A stretch of DNA of 38,559 bases from positions 6,409 through 44,967 of the forward strand of contig DJVJ01000062.1 in the NCBI GenBank assembly GCA_002441135.1. Reading direction: 5' to 3'. Source of the DNA: Caryophanales bacterium UBA6259 (GTDB lineage Bacteria; Bacillota; Bacilli; Tepidibacillales; Tepidibacillaceae). This document shows, piece by piece, positions 24,273 through 32,614 of this stretch. Below the pieces are notes generated by a model that saw only the letters and a program-made list of their open reading frames with translations, was not told where the DNA came from and did not search any database. Within the stretch, counting starts at the first letter, position 1. Each line of letters opens with the position of its first letter. Both the position numbers and the translations under genes were made by a program.

Positions 24273-25031
24273 CTAGGAGATAATACTTACTTTGTCTTTT
24301 AAATCATCATGAACATGTCCTAATTCCGTATAAATCGTAGCCATTTTCCCACGAAGATACCCCACTACTTCAATATTTAAGGATTTGGCTAATTCGATTG
24401 CTTGAGTTGTCGCTGCAGTTCTTGAGCCAACGATTCCAATGCCAAAACGCGCTACTTTTGAAAGCATTTCATACGATATTCTTCCAGTGGTGAGTAAAAT
24501 TAAATCCTTGGGATTTAACCCTTTCTTTAACGAATATCCGATGATTTTATCAACAGCATTGTGCCTCCCAATGTCTTCTCTCACTGTGATTTTCCCATCT
24601 GGTTCTACCACACACGCACCATGCATACCACCTGTTAAAATGTACATCGGTGATTTTTTAGCAAATTCGACTCTCTTTTCTAACAGATAGGATGTTGATG
24701 CTGTTCTATTCGTTTCCACTTTAGGAAGCTCGCCTACTTCAGTCATTGACAGGAAAGTTAACCCTTTTCCACAACCAGCAGTATAATGTTTTCTTCTTTC
24801 TCCAAAGGTTTGATTATTCCATTCTTGCTTAATGTTTACACATACGACACCTTCATCTAGCTTCACTTTGATTCGCTCTAAATCGTCAACAGATTGAATC
24901 ATCCCTTCAGAATAAAGATAACCAATGGCCCATTCATCAAGATTTTGATTGGTTAATTGGTAGGCAGCAACTTCTTGTTGATTTAAATACAGTGTTATGG
25001 AATATTCATCTGGGCTAATAGTTTTACTCAT
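24273..25031 (-). CDS. fdhD: Formate dehydrogenase accessory sulfurtransferase FdhD
   Basis: Carries sulfur from a cysteine desulfurase to the bis-MGD cofactor of formate dehydrogenase. ATG at 25031 (MSKTISPDEY) follows a GGAGGGAGGG ribosome site; an upstream in-frame ATG would encode that site. The 252-residue protein has LDEWAIGYLYSEGMI, the loop YTAGCGKGLTF with Cys87, GGMHGACVV, the DIGRHNAVDKIIG signature and LLTTGRISYEM. Only one cysteine of the E. coli CxxC pair is present (the first position is Thr84). It is first in the formate dehydrogenase cluster, 24 bases before fdnG. Confidence 0.94.
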   Translation of the reverse strand: MSKTISPDEYSITLYLNQQEVAAYQLTNQNLDEWAIGYLYSEGMIQSVDDLERIKVKLDEGVVCVNIKQEWNNQTFGERRKHYTAGCGKGLTFLSMTEVGELPKVETNRTASTSYLLEKRVEFAKKSPMYILTGGMHGACVVEPDGKITVREDIGRHNAVDKIIGYSLKKGLNPKDLILLTTGRISYEMLSKVARFGIGIVGSRTAATTQAIELAKSLNIEVVGYLRGKMATIYTELGHVHDDLKDKVSIIS

Positions 25032-25128
25032 AAGACAACCCTCCCTCCTCATCAGTAATTATAGTAGCTTTCTCAACCACCTCTTTTAAATAATAATTAA
25101 GTTGTATATTCAAGTTGCATAAACTACT

Positions 25129-25140
25129 AGTAAATTTACT
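25129..25140. promoter_or_regulatory. 12-bp perfect palindrome in the fdhD leader
   Basis: AGTAAATTTACT lies between the proposed promoter (25187-25215) and the fdhD start. It could be an operator for a regulator of the formate dehydrogenase cluster, but palindromes of this AT content also arise by chance. Confidence 0.3.
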
Positions 25141-25186
25141 GCAAAAGTAAAACACTTCAAAAAACTTCTAAAAACTTACTTTTATA

Positions 25187-25215
25187 ATACTAGCTTTTTT
25201 TAAAAAAATACACAA
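25187..25215 (-). promoter_or_regulatory. Candidate promoter of the formate dehydrogenase cluster
   Basis: TTGTGT (25210-25215) and TAGTAT (25187-25192) have a 17-base spacer on the minus strand. A TGTGA half-site lies just upstream, but no full FNR palindrome is present. The implied leader is about 150 bases. The rest of 25032-25404 is AT-rich, with only the palindrome and the terminator noted separately. Confidence 0.4.
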
Positions 25216-25307
25216 TTTTCTCACATTTTTCCGAGTATTTATTAATTTTAAATTATAATTATTAATATACTTTTAAGTTTTTTAAATGTGTTAATGTAAA
25301 TAAAAAG

Positions 25308-25347
25308 CCTCTTCTCATAAGCAATATTTGCTTAATAAGAAGAGGCT
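25308..25347 (-). terminator. Terminator of the yqeG-yqeM operon
   Basis: AGCCTCTTCT and AGAAGAGGCT form a 10-base stem with an inner AAGCAA/TTTGCTT-like helix. On the minus strand it is followed by TTTTTATTT. It lies about 60 bases after the yqeM stop and insulates the housekeeping operon from the formate dehydrogenase cluster. Confidence 0.8.
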
Positions 25348-25404
25348 ATACTTTTAAGAAGTAATCATTATTTAGTATAAATATAAGTTTTGTCTATATA
25401 ATTT

Positions 25405-26148
25405 TCATCTTTTTTGTGCTACATAAAAAATTCTTTCTGTAGTCTCTGTGACTGGTGCTAATTGAAAATCTCCATATGTAGTTATTAAAGAAAAGCCAGT
25501 CTCTACTAAAAGTTCTTTTATCGTCTCTATAGTATAGGTTTGCTGCTGGTGGACTTCATGAAATTTTTCAAATAATCCATTGTCTTGTTCTACAAAAAAA
25601 GTTAAATCATGCTCTACAATAAGTTCTTTTTCATCCACATCAGTAAGCCAAATAATCGAGATATCCTCTTCATTCCAAGCAAAAGAATGAAGATTAAATA
25701 CTTCGGTTATTTTATAAGGGGAATGCATATCAAAGAAAAAATAGCCACCCTCTTGTAAACTTTTATGAACTTGGATAAAGGTTTGTTTTACTTCATCAAG
25801 ACCATTTAAATAATTTAATGAATCACAATAACTAAATATAAGTTCTGCTTGATGTGGTAGTTCTAATTCCATCATATTTTGCTGAAATAAAGGAAACATC
25901 ACTTGGTTTTCTTGCATTTTGTCATAAGCAACAGAGAGCATATCCTCAGACAAATCAATCCCTGTCAGTTGGTATCCTCGTTTGCTCATTGGTATTGCGA
26001 TATTCCCTGTTCCACAGCCTAAATCAATCATGGATTTCGGTTCGATTTCAAGCTTTTCCATCAACTGCTCAGTAATTTTAACCCATTCTTCATAAGGGGC
26101 GTCCTTCATTAATTGATCATAGATATTTGCAAATTTATGATAATTCAT
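25405..26148 (-). CDS. yqeM: Class I SAM-dependent methyltransferase YqeM
   Basis: A 247-residue predicted methyltransferase. The SAM-binding motif I is MIDLGCGTGNIAIPM (GCGTGN at residues 44-49), followed by the motif II acid in YQLTGIDLSEDML and a later FSYCDSLNYL motif. The substrate is unknown. Its ATG lies inside the last codons of cvfB (14-base overlap), and it is the last gene of the yqeG operon, as in B. subtilis, where comER and comEA come next. Here the formate dehydrogenase module occupies that place. Confidence 0.9.
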   Translation of the reverse strand: MNYHKFANIYDQLMKDAPYEEWVKITEQLMEKLEIEPKSMIDLGCGTGNIAIPMSKRGYQLTGIDLSEDMLSVAYDKMQENQVMFPLFQQNMMELELPHQAELIFSYCDSLNYLNGLDEVKQTFIQVHKSLQEGGYFFFDMHSPYKITEVFNLHSFAWNEEDISIIWLTDVDEKELIVEHDLTFFVEQDNGLFEKFHEVHQQQTYTIETIKELLVETGFSLITTYGDFQLAPVTETTERIFYVAQKR

Positions 26149-27055
26149 CTTGTTTTTTTAAATATGTCCATCCTTCCTCTTGATAAATTTGGTTCTCCTT
26201 CAGCAGCTTACCTAAAGCTCGCTTAAAGGCACCCTTACTCATCTTAAATTTCGTTTCAATGATGTCTGCTGGAGTTTTGTCCCAATATGGCATTGCCCCT
26301 CCACGATCATTCAAGGTTTGGAGGATTTTTTCCGAATCCTCGGTCATGCTATCTTGCTTTAATGGACGCATCCCCAAATTGATTCGTTCATCATCTCTGA
26401 TAAAGGCTATGCGAACACTTACTTTTTCTCCTAATCTTAATTCATGGGTTTGCTCTGAACGATGAAGGAAACCAAGGGTTCTTAATCGTGGTAAATAAAT
26501 TTGTGCACCTACACTTAAATGATGAAAAACAATACCATCGATATATTCACTTTTACGGATTTGAGTTATATCTAGTTTTCCATTCTCTTCATCTTCATCA
26601 TGATCTAGAAGCTCTAAATACTCGTAGAATTCTTCTTCAGAGGTGATTAATTTTGCTAAAAGTCTACCCTCTTTGTCATAATCTAAAGTGACAAAAACTA
26701 AATCACCAAGCGCTGGCCAAATGTTAATTTCATTTGGCAACTCTTTTGTAGGAAGTAGAATCTGCTTTCCAATTCCATTATCTAGAAAAAAACCAATATT
26801 TCGTTGGAAATCCTTCACTTTAAGGAAATTACCCTCACCATAAGCGATGATAGGGTCATTTAAGGTTGCTGATATTCTTCCCTTGTGGTCAGTATACAGA
26901 AAGACCTCAAGGATATCCCCTATCTCTATTTTTCGTTCCTTATCGGCTTCAGCATAATGGAGCAGTACATCCTCTGTTCCGTCACTTAAAAAATAGCCAA
27001 ATGGAGATTCTCTTTCCACCTTTAGTTCTTGAAATGTCCCGGGCCTTAGGCTCAT
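26135..27055 (-). CDS. cvfB: CvfB/YitL-type S1 RNA-binding protein
   Basis: RNA-binding regulator family (virulence factor CvfB in Staphylococcus; YitL in B. subtilis). ATG at 27055 is chosen: it overlaps the rsfS stop in an ATGA arrangement and starts MSLRPGTFQELKVERESPFG. The 306-residue protein has an N-terminal S1-like unit (FGYFLSDGTEDVLLHYAE), further S1/OB units in the middle (IDGIVFHHLSVGAQIYLP) and a C-terminal winged-helix domain (MSKGAFKRALGKLLKENQIY). cvfB is not in the yqeL-yqeM interval in B. subtilis, so its presence here is a local difference. Confidence 0.88.
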   Translation of the reverse strand: MSLRPGTFQELKVERESPFGYFLSDGTEDVLLHYAEADKERKIEIGDILEVFLYTDHKGRISATLNDPIIAYGEGNFLKVKDFQRNIGFFLDNGIGKQILLPTKELPNEINIWPALGDLVFVTLDYDKEGRLLAKLITSEEEFYEYLELLDHDEDEENGKLDITQIRKSEYIDGIVFHHLSVGAQIYLPRLRTLGFLHRSEQTHELRLGEKVSVRIAFIRDDERINLGMRPLKQDSMTEDSEKILQTLNDRGGAMPYWDKTPADIIETKFKMSKGAFKRALGKLLKENQIYQEEGWTYLKKQDELS

Positions 27056-27411
27056 ACTTGCTTCTCCTCTAAAACAATACGTGGTGCATCTGCCCATAAT
27101 CGTTCAAGCTTATAATAATCACGATCTTCTTTGTGGAAAACGTGAACAATTACATCTCCTAGATCTATTAGTACCCATCTAGCTTGCTGGTTTCCTTCAA
27201 TCCCCTTAATAGGCATTCCTACTTCATCTATTTTCTCTTTGATTTCGTTTGTGATTGCTTGCACTTGGGTTTCAGAATTACCACTACATATAACAAAATA
27301 ATCGGCAATGCCGGATAGTCCTCTTATATCTAAAATTTGTACATCATATGCTTTTTTATTATTCGCTATCTCTGCAACATAAGTTGCCGTTTCCAATACA
27401 GATAAGCTCAT
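27052..27411 (-). CDS. rsfS: Ribosomal silencing factor RsfS
   Basis: Binds uL14 and blocks subunit joining when nutrients are scarce (YqeL). ATG at 27411 follows gaaggagg; an alternative ATG six codons upstream lies in front of that site. The 119-residue single-domain protein has the family core DVQILDIRGLSGIADYFVIC followed by SGNSETQVQAI, and WVLIDLGDVIVHVFHKEDRD with YYKLERLW near the end. The length is typical. It follows yqeK by 53 bases and is coupled to cvfB. Confidence 0.95.
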   Translation of the reverse strand: MSLSVLETATYVAEIANNKKAYDVQILDIRGLSGIADYFVICSGNSETQVQAITNEIKEKIDEVGMPIKGIEGNQQARWVLIDLGDVIVHVFHKEDRDYYKLERLWADAPRIVLEEKQV

Positions 27412-27464
27412 TAATTTGGCCTCCTTCACTTTTTTAAAAATATATTTTTATTTTTTGTTACTTT

Positions 27465-28043
27465 TTATTTATCATTCATCTCATCGATAAGGCTATTTCT
27501 AGCAATCATTGTTAAGGGATATATTTTCCATCCTTTTTTCATTAAAAATTGAATTGTTCCATCCAATGCTTGAACTAAAGATTTCTCTATGCTTTCATTG
27601 GCTAGAGCTCTAATTTCATTTACGCCTGGATAATCTCTGCTAGGTTCAATATAATCCGCTAAACAAACCACCTTATCTAAAAGAGTCATCTTTTCCCGAC
27701 CAGAGGTATGATAATGAATGGCATCGATAATCTCTTGATCTTCTATTTGAAACTCCGTTTGGATAATGATCGAAGCAACAGGTCCGTGCCATAATTCTGG
27801 ACTATAATCTAATAAATCAGGAGATAATTCTGGGTTTTCTTTGATCACTTTTGCTAACTGGTCCTTTGGCCAATATTTGGTATAGTCATGCAGAATTCCT
27901 GCAATTTCAGCCTTTAATGGGTCTGCACCAAAATGGATTGCGAGTTTTTTCGCAGATTCAGCAACACCAATCGAATGAATATAGCGATGCTCAGGCACCT
28001 GTTCTTTGAGTCGTGATTTAAGATAATCTAGATCAATCCTCAT
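27465..28043 (-). CDS. yqeK: HD-domain Ap4A hydrolase YqeK
   Basis: Symmetrical diadenosine tetraphosphate hydrolase, by family (YqeK-type). The 192-residue protein has the HD-superfamily metal residues His23 (RYIHSIGVA) and His52-Asp53 (GILHDYTK), then the WHGPVAS and IIDAIHYHTSG stretch that carries further metal-binding histidines. The start overlaps the nadD end by 11 bases, so it is translationally coupled in the same operon, as in other Firmicutes where nadD and yqeK are adjacent or even fused. Confidence 0.94.
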   Translation of the reverse strand: MRIDLDYLKSRLKEQVPEHRYIHSIGVAESAKKLAIHFGADPLKAEIAGILHDYTKYWPKDQLAKVIKENPELSPDLLDYSPELWHGPVASIIIQTEFQIEDQEIIDAIHYHTSGREKMTLLDKVVCLADYIEPSRDYPGVNEIRALANESIEKSLVQALDGTIQFLMKKGWKIYPLTMIARNSLIDEMNDK

Positions 28044-28626
28044 ATAAATGATGCTCCTTTATATAGCCCTCCACCAAATCAGGTACTAGATTTCGAATTG
28101 GACGTCCTATTTTAACCCACTCTCTAATTTGTGAAGATGAAATATCGAGCTGTGGCATCGGATAAAGCATTACCTTTTGATATAATTCCTCTTCCCTTTG
28201 ATTCTGAGCACTCAACGAATATCCTGGCCGATCTAGGCCAATAAAGCGAATCATTGTCATTAACTCATCAATCTGATGCCATTTTGGAAGATAACGAATC
28301 ATATCCCCACCAATGATAAAATAAAATTGATGCTCAGGATAAAGAGAAATCAGCTCTTTGATTGTATCAATGGTATAAGATGGTCCTTTTCTTTCTAGTT
28401 CTATGGTGCATATGCGATATTTGGAATCACCCGCCAACACATTCTTAAGCATCCCTAAACGATGAGAAATGTCGGTAATAACTTTCCCTTGTTTATGTGG
28501 TGGTGATGGTGCTGGAATAAACCAAATTTCATCTAAACCGGCATAATATAAGGCTTGATCAGCCATAACTAAATGGCCAATATGTAACGGATCAAAGGTT
28601 CCCCCAAGAATACCTACCTTTTTCAT
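28033..28626 (-). CDS. nadD: Nicotinate-nucleotide adenylyltransferase
   Basis: Adenylates nicotinate mononucleotide in NAD synthesis. The 197-residue protein begins with the nucleotidyltransferase motif GGTFDPLHIGH (residues 8-18) and ends with DISSSQIREW, the ISSTxIR-type motif. PAPSPPHK is also characteristic of the family. It lies between yhbY and yqeK, and the start at 28626 sits just after an agaggg ribosome site. Confidence 0.96.
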   Translation of the reverse strand: MKKVGILGGTFDPLHIGHLVMADQALYYAGLDEIWFIPAPSPPHKQGKVITDISHRLGMLKNVLAGDSKYRICTIELERKGPSYTIDTIKELISLYPEHQFYFIIGGDMIRYLPKWHQIDELMTMIRFIGLDRPGYSLSAQNQREEELYQKVMLYPMPQLDISSSQIREWVKIGRPIRNLVPDLVEGYIKEHHLYED

Positions 28627-28653
28627 AATACCCTCTCTTTTTGTTTACTTATT

Positions 28654-28947
28654 TTACTTTGGCAGTTCTATCTCTTTATTTTCTTTTGATTCCTTATACA
28701 ATACAATGGTGTGTCCAATCACTTGCACAAGCTCTGCATGTGTTCTAGAAACAATTTTTTCTGCAGCACTTTCTGTATCCTCTAAGCTATTATTTAATAC
28801 AGATACTTTAATTAGCTCTCTTGCTTCTAACGCATCATACAGCTGTTTAATCATATTCGGGTTTACCCCAGCTTTTCCTACTTGAAAAATAGGATCAATA
28901 TGATGAGCTAATGATCTTAAATATCGTTTTTGTTTTCCTGTTAACAT
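28654..28947 (-). CDS. yhbY: CRM-domain RNA-binding protein YhbY
   Basis: Small RNA-binding protein associated with assembling 50S subunits. ATG at 28947 (MLTGKQKRYLRSLAHHIDPI) matches the family start, with a gaggga ribosome site before it; the nine-residue upstream extension is probably not translated. The 97-residue protein keeps the loop FQVGKAGVNPN (GxxG-like RNA contact) and ends LYKESKENKEIELP, nearly the same as the B. subtilis protein. Confidence 0.95.
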   Translation of the reverse strand: MLTGKQKRYLRSLAHHIDPIFQVGKAGVNPNMIKQLYDALEARELIKVSVLNNSLEDTESAAEKIVSRTHAELVQVIGHTIVLYKESKENKEIELPK

Positions 28948-28998
28948 TTCTTTTCCCTCACTTTTTTCTGACAACCATATGGCTGTATATTGAAATCA

Positions 28999-29844
28999 TC
29001 ATGTTGTAAGTTTTTCTAATACAATTTTCTTCATTAAATTTGGATTTGCATCATAGCCTGTCCATTTTTTAAAGGCTAGTGCCCCTTGATGAACAAACAT
29101 TCCTAGTCCAGAATGCGTCATTGCACCCTGATCTTTGGCATCCTTTAACAGCTTTGTTTCTAAAGGATTATAGACAATATCACTAATTAAATGATTTGCT
29201 TTTATCCAGTCCTTTGGCAAAATTGTTTCATTGATATTAGGATACATTCCAATAGAGGTAGTATTAACAACAATATCTACTTCTTGAAGCACCTCGTTCA
29301 GTTGCTCATATGTCGTACTTAGAACCGAGATTCTATTTTTTATAACATCAGTAAGTTGGTTTGCCTTCTCTAAGTCACGGTTTACAATGGTAAGCTTTGC
29401 AATAGGATGTTTAGCAAAAGCATAGCTAATTCCTTTTGCTGCTCCCCCTGCACCTAAAATAACAATTTTTTTATCTTGAAGAAAAACACCTGTCTCTTCT
29501 ATTAGACTTTGAAGATAGCCCTCTCCATCTGTATTATATCCAATGAGGCGACCATCTAGATTAACCACAGTATTCACAGCACCAATTACTTTTGCCTCTT
29601 CAGAGATCTCATCTAAAAAGGGAAGGATCGATACTTTATGCGGGATTGTTACATTAAAGCCTTTGATTTGCAAGGCTTTCACTCCAGTGATTGCTTCCTT
29701 TAGTTGAGAAGGTTGAACATCAAATGCCACATAATGATAATTTAAGCCTAATTCCTTAAACATTGCATTATGCATAACAGGAGACATCGAATGTCCTACA
29801 GGATGTCCGATTAACCCGATAATCTCTGTCTGTTTACTCTCCAT
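28999..29844 (-). CDS. aroE: Shikimate dehydrogenase
   Basis: NADPH-dependent reduction of 3-dehydroshikimate in aromatic amino acid synthesis. ATG at 29844 follows the ribosome site gagaggga. The 281-residue protein shows GHSMSPVMHN (shikimate-binding serines), FNVTIPHK with the catalytic Lys, GAVNTVV, the NADP-binding loop LGAGGAAKGIS and a C-terminal GLGMFVHQGALAFKKW. The length and motifs are complete. Confidence 0.96.
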   Translation of the reverse strand: MESKQTEIIGLIGHPVGHSMSPVMHNAMFKELGLNYHYVAFDVQPSQLKEAITGVKALQIKGFNVTIPHKVSILPFLDEISEEAKVIGAVNTVVNLDGRLIGYNTDGEGYLQSLIEETGVFLQDKKIVILGAGGAAKGISYAFAKHPIAKLTIVNRDLEKANQLTDVIKNRISVLSTTYEQLNEVLQEVDIVVNTTSIGMYPNINETILPKDWIKANHLISDIVYNPLETKLLKDAKDQGAMTHSGLGMFVHQGALAFKKWTGYDANPNLMKKIVLEKLTT

Positions 29845-29881
29845 TTCATCTCCCTCTCTCACCTATTCAGAATCCTCACTA

Positions 29882-29935
29882 TTTCAAAGCTTTATGCTAA
29901 AGCATCACTTTTTCAAAGTTTTATACTAAAGCATC
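29882..29935. repeat. Imperfect tandem duplication at the yqeH 3' end
   Basis: A 25-base unit, tttcaaagctttatgctaaa followed by gcatc (29882-29906), recurs at 29911-29935 with two changes. The second copy contains the yqeH stop codon and last codons. The spacer is four bases. Confidence 0.6.
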
Positions 29936-31027
29936 TCGCAGATGGATTCCAATCCCTTTTGGACTAAAAACATCTACAGAGGTACGATCACCAGAAATGG
30001 CAATCCAGCCTAATCCAGAAATCACGATATCTACCTTCTGTCCTGCTGGAATCGTAAATTGATGCTTTACCCATTTTGGTAATTGTTCAGCCTCTTCTTT
30101 ACTTGGTGGAGATAACAGTTCTCCCACATGATTTTGATATAATTCATCAGCATTGCTGGTTTTTGTTCGATGAATTTCAATTTCATTGGAAAAATGGCAG
30201 ACTAGCGAATTGTCCGTTTTTCCCTTTTTATCAATTCGAGCAAGTCCTCCGATAAACAAGGTTTGCTCCTCATATAATTGAAATACCTTTGGTTTAACGG
30301 TCTTTCTTGGTGTGATCAACTTTAAGGTTTCTGGATTAACCCATTCATTAAACCGGTTTTTATTGACAATTCCAGGTGTGTCAATCATATTGCGGTTCTT
30401 TTTCATAGGGATATGTACAGCATTTAAAGTTGTTCCAGGAAACCTAGATGTTGTTAAAGAAACCTCTTTTTCTCCAAAATGGCGAATCATTTGATTAATA
30501 AAGGAAGATTTACCGACATTGGTTGCCCCAACAACATAAATATCCTTTTTCCCATTCCATTGCTGTAAATAATGGATTACTGGATCAAGTCCAATTTTCT
30601 TCTCTGCACTGATAAGGAATACCTCTTCAGGATGCAGTCCATGTTCATGCGCATATTTTTTTAACCAATTCTTTATTCTATCTTGAATCACTGATTTAGG
30701 GAATAGGTCAATTTTATTGGCCACCATAATAAAGGGATTGCTTCCAATAAAGCGGGGTAGTCCATCAATAAATGTACCATCAATATCAAATAAATCCACG
30801 ACCTGTACCACAATACTATCCGTTTTACCAATTTGATTTAAGATTTGAACAAATTCATTCTCATCAATTTCAATCGGAATTACTTCATTATAGTTCTTAA
30901 TGCGAAAGCATCGTTGACATATATGTGGTTTATTTTCTAATGCGGATGAAGGAATATAGCCCGTTTTTTTGGGTTCCTCTGTTTGTAAAGGTACTCCACA
31001 GCCTTCACAATATTTAATCTCTGTCAT
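29921..31027 (-). CDS. yqeH: Circularly permuted ribosome-assembly GTPase YqeH
   Basis: GTPase needed for 30S subunit maturation. ATG at 31027 (MTEIKYCEGCGVPLQ) comes after agggaggac. The 368 residues start with a zinc finger (CEGC and CQRC) and have the GTPase motifs in permuted order: G4 NKIDLFPKS, G5 SAEKK, then G1 GATNVGKSSFINQ and G3 DTPGIV. A C-terminal nucleic-acid- or protein-binding region follows. It starts 5 bases after the yqeG stop. Confidence 0.96.
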   Translation of the reverse strand: MTEIKYCEGCGVPLQTEEPKKTGYIPSSALENKPHICQRCFRIKNYNEVIPIEIDENEFVQILNQIGKTDSIVVQVVDLFDIDGTFIDGLPRFIGSNPFIMVANKIDLFPKSVIQDRIKNWLKKYAHEHGLHPEEVFLISAEKKIGLDPVIHYLQQWNGKKDIYVVGATNVGKSSFINQMIRHFGEKEVSLTTSRFPGTTLNAVHIPMKKNRNMIDTPGIVNKNRFNEWVNPETLKLITPRKTVKPKVFQLYEEQTLFIGGLARIDKKGKTDNSLVCHFSNEIEIHRTKTSNADELYQNHVGELLSPPSKEEAEQLPKWVKHQFTIPAGQKVDIVISGLGWIAISGDRTSVDVFSPKGIGIHLRDALV

Positions 31028-31032
31028 TGTTG

Positions 31033-31551
31033 TTAGTCCTCCCAAGTCATCATTCCACGTTTTTTCATCCAACCAAGTACTTTTCTTTCAATAGTTCGAT
31101 TTATCTTTGTTTTCCAATGTTCCTTTTCAGAGATTGGCATTACCAGTATGGTATATAAGCCTAATCGATTTCCACCTAAAATGTCTGTTAATAGTTGGTC
31201 ACCAATGACCACCGTTTGTTCCACAGAGGAGCCCAAAAGCTTAATTGCTTTTAGAAAAGCGCTTTTGGTTGGCTTCTTTGCCTGATGGATATATGGCACT
31301 GTAAGTGGATCAGCGAATTCCGAAACCCTTGTTTTATTATTATTTGATACAATCACTACTTTAAATCCAAGCTCCTGTAAATCGTCTAACCACTTAATTA
31401 GTTTAGGTGTGTATTCAGGAGAATCAGCTTCTACTAAAGTATTATCTAAATCGGTAATTACTGAGGTTATCCCAGCTGCCTTTAAAGCTTGTAGATCGAT
31501 ATTATAGATAGATTGTACATATAGATTGGGTGAAAATTTATCTAAAAACAC
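31033..31551 (-). CDS. yqeG: YqeG-type HAD phosphatase
   Basis: HAD-superfamily phosphatase of family IIIA, first gene of the yqe operon. The 172-residue protein uses a GTG start at 31551 with an AAGGAG site upstream. Catalytic motif I is TDLDNTLVE (Asp34 and Asp36), motif II is VIVSNNNKTR, and motif III/IV is VVIGDQLLTDILGGN. The physiological substrate is not established. The start region carries no upstream gene on this strand, so the operon promoter should lie within 31552-31800; none is convincing by eye. Confidence 0.93.
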   Translation of the reverse strand: MFLDKFSPNLYVQSIYNIDLQALKAAGITSVITDLDNTLVEADSPEYTPKLIKWLDDLQELGFKVVIVSNNNKTRVSEFADPLTVPYIHQAKKPTKSAFLKAIKLLGSSVEQTVVIGDQLLTDILGGNRLGLYTILVMPISEKEHWKTKINRTIERKVLGWMKKRGMMTWED

Positions 31552-31808
31552 TATTCACTACTCCTTGTCTTCTTTTATCATATCTATTATTTTAAGCCAT
31601 CTTTCTATTTTATATTATCGGCAATAACTATACCATATTTATCCTTATTACTGCAAAAACAAAGCCGATTTTTTCTTGGGTTCACTTTCTTTTTTTAAAA
31701 AAATGAATTAAAAGAATTTGTTATCGACAGTTTTTTACATATTTTGTAATAAAGGTATAGTAAGATAATTGTGTTAATCATTTGCTTTTTTTGATGGGAG
31801 AGATAAAA

Positions 31809-32600
31809 ATGGCGAATAAAGGGCTTATTATTATATTGTTCTTTATTTTAACACTGGTTCCCTTTCAGTTTTTTTCATCAACATCTACCCTTCAAGTGAT
31901 TGAATCTGAAGTTATGGAATCTGAAGCGATTGAAGTTGATCCTACTTTTAAAAAAGTTGAAATTCGATTAGAACAAATTGAAGAGAAAAAACGTCAAGTA
32001 TATACCAATGCTGAAAAGTTTCCCATCGACGTACCACTCATTTCACAAAATCCTGAACTACCTAGAGGTTGTGAGGTTACTAGTTTAGCGATGCTACTAA
32101 ATCATGCAGGAATAATGGTCAATAAAATAGAACTAGCCGAAAATGTTAAGAAAGTGCCTTTTCAGCAAGATGGATTAATGGGAAATCCTAATGATGGCTT
32201 TGTAGGTAGCATGTATACTCTTGAAGAACCTGGATTAGGTGTTTATCATGATCCTATCTTTGATTTAGCAGAGCACTATTTACCAAACAGGATAATTGAT
32301 CTTACCGGTTTTGATTTTGAAGAAATACTTATTCATTTAAAAGATGGAAAACCAATTTGGGTAATTGCCAATACATGGTATAATTACGTCCCTGAAACCT
32401 ATTGGTTTACCTGGAAAACGTCTAGTGGAAATATCCAAATCACCTATCAGGAGCACAGCGTTGTTCTCACTGGGTTTGATGAAACTTATGTTTTTTTTAA
32501 TGATCCATTAGAAGTGATAAAGAATAGGAAGGTTCTAAAAACTGAATTTGAAAAGGCATATAACCAAATGGGCAAGCAAGCAATTACCTATTTGGATTAA
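31809..32600 (+). CDS. Exported C39-like (YvpB-type) peptidase family protein
   Basis: A 263-residue protein with an N-terminal membrane segment or signal (about residues 5-22, LIIILFFILTLVPFQFF), a charged linker, then a Peptidase_C39_2-like domain. VPLISQNPELPRGCEVTSLA places the candidate catalytic Cys at residue 88; a later EHSVVLTGFD provides the His and FFNDP the Asn/Asp. ATG at 31809 follows gggagag. The family cleaves peptides or acts on the envelope, but the role of this branch is unclear. It lies 14 bases before a lipoprotein gene and is probably co-transcribed with it. Confidence 0.82.
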   Translation: MANKGLIIILFFILTLVPFQFFSSTSTLQVIESEVMESEAIEVDPTFKKVEIRLEQIEEKKRQVYTNAEKFPIDVPLISQNPELPRGCEVTSLAMLLNHAGIMVNKIELAENVKKVPFQQDGLMGNPNDGFVGSMYTLEEPGLGVYHDPIFDLAEHYLPNRIIDLTGFDFEEILIHLKDGKPIWVIANTWYNYVPETYWFTWKTSSGNIQITYQEHSVVLTGFDETYVFFNDPLEVIKNRKVLKTEFEKAYNQMGKQAITYLD

Positions 32601-32614
32601 AGGAGGAATAAGGA

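Noticed and set aside
25195..25235. FNR or Rex operator before fdhD
   Set aside because: A TGTGA half-site is present but the second half is not an inverted match at the right spacing.
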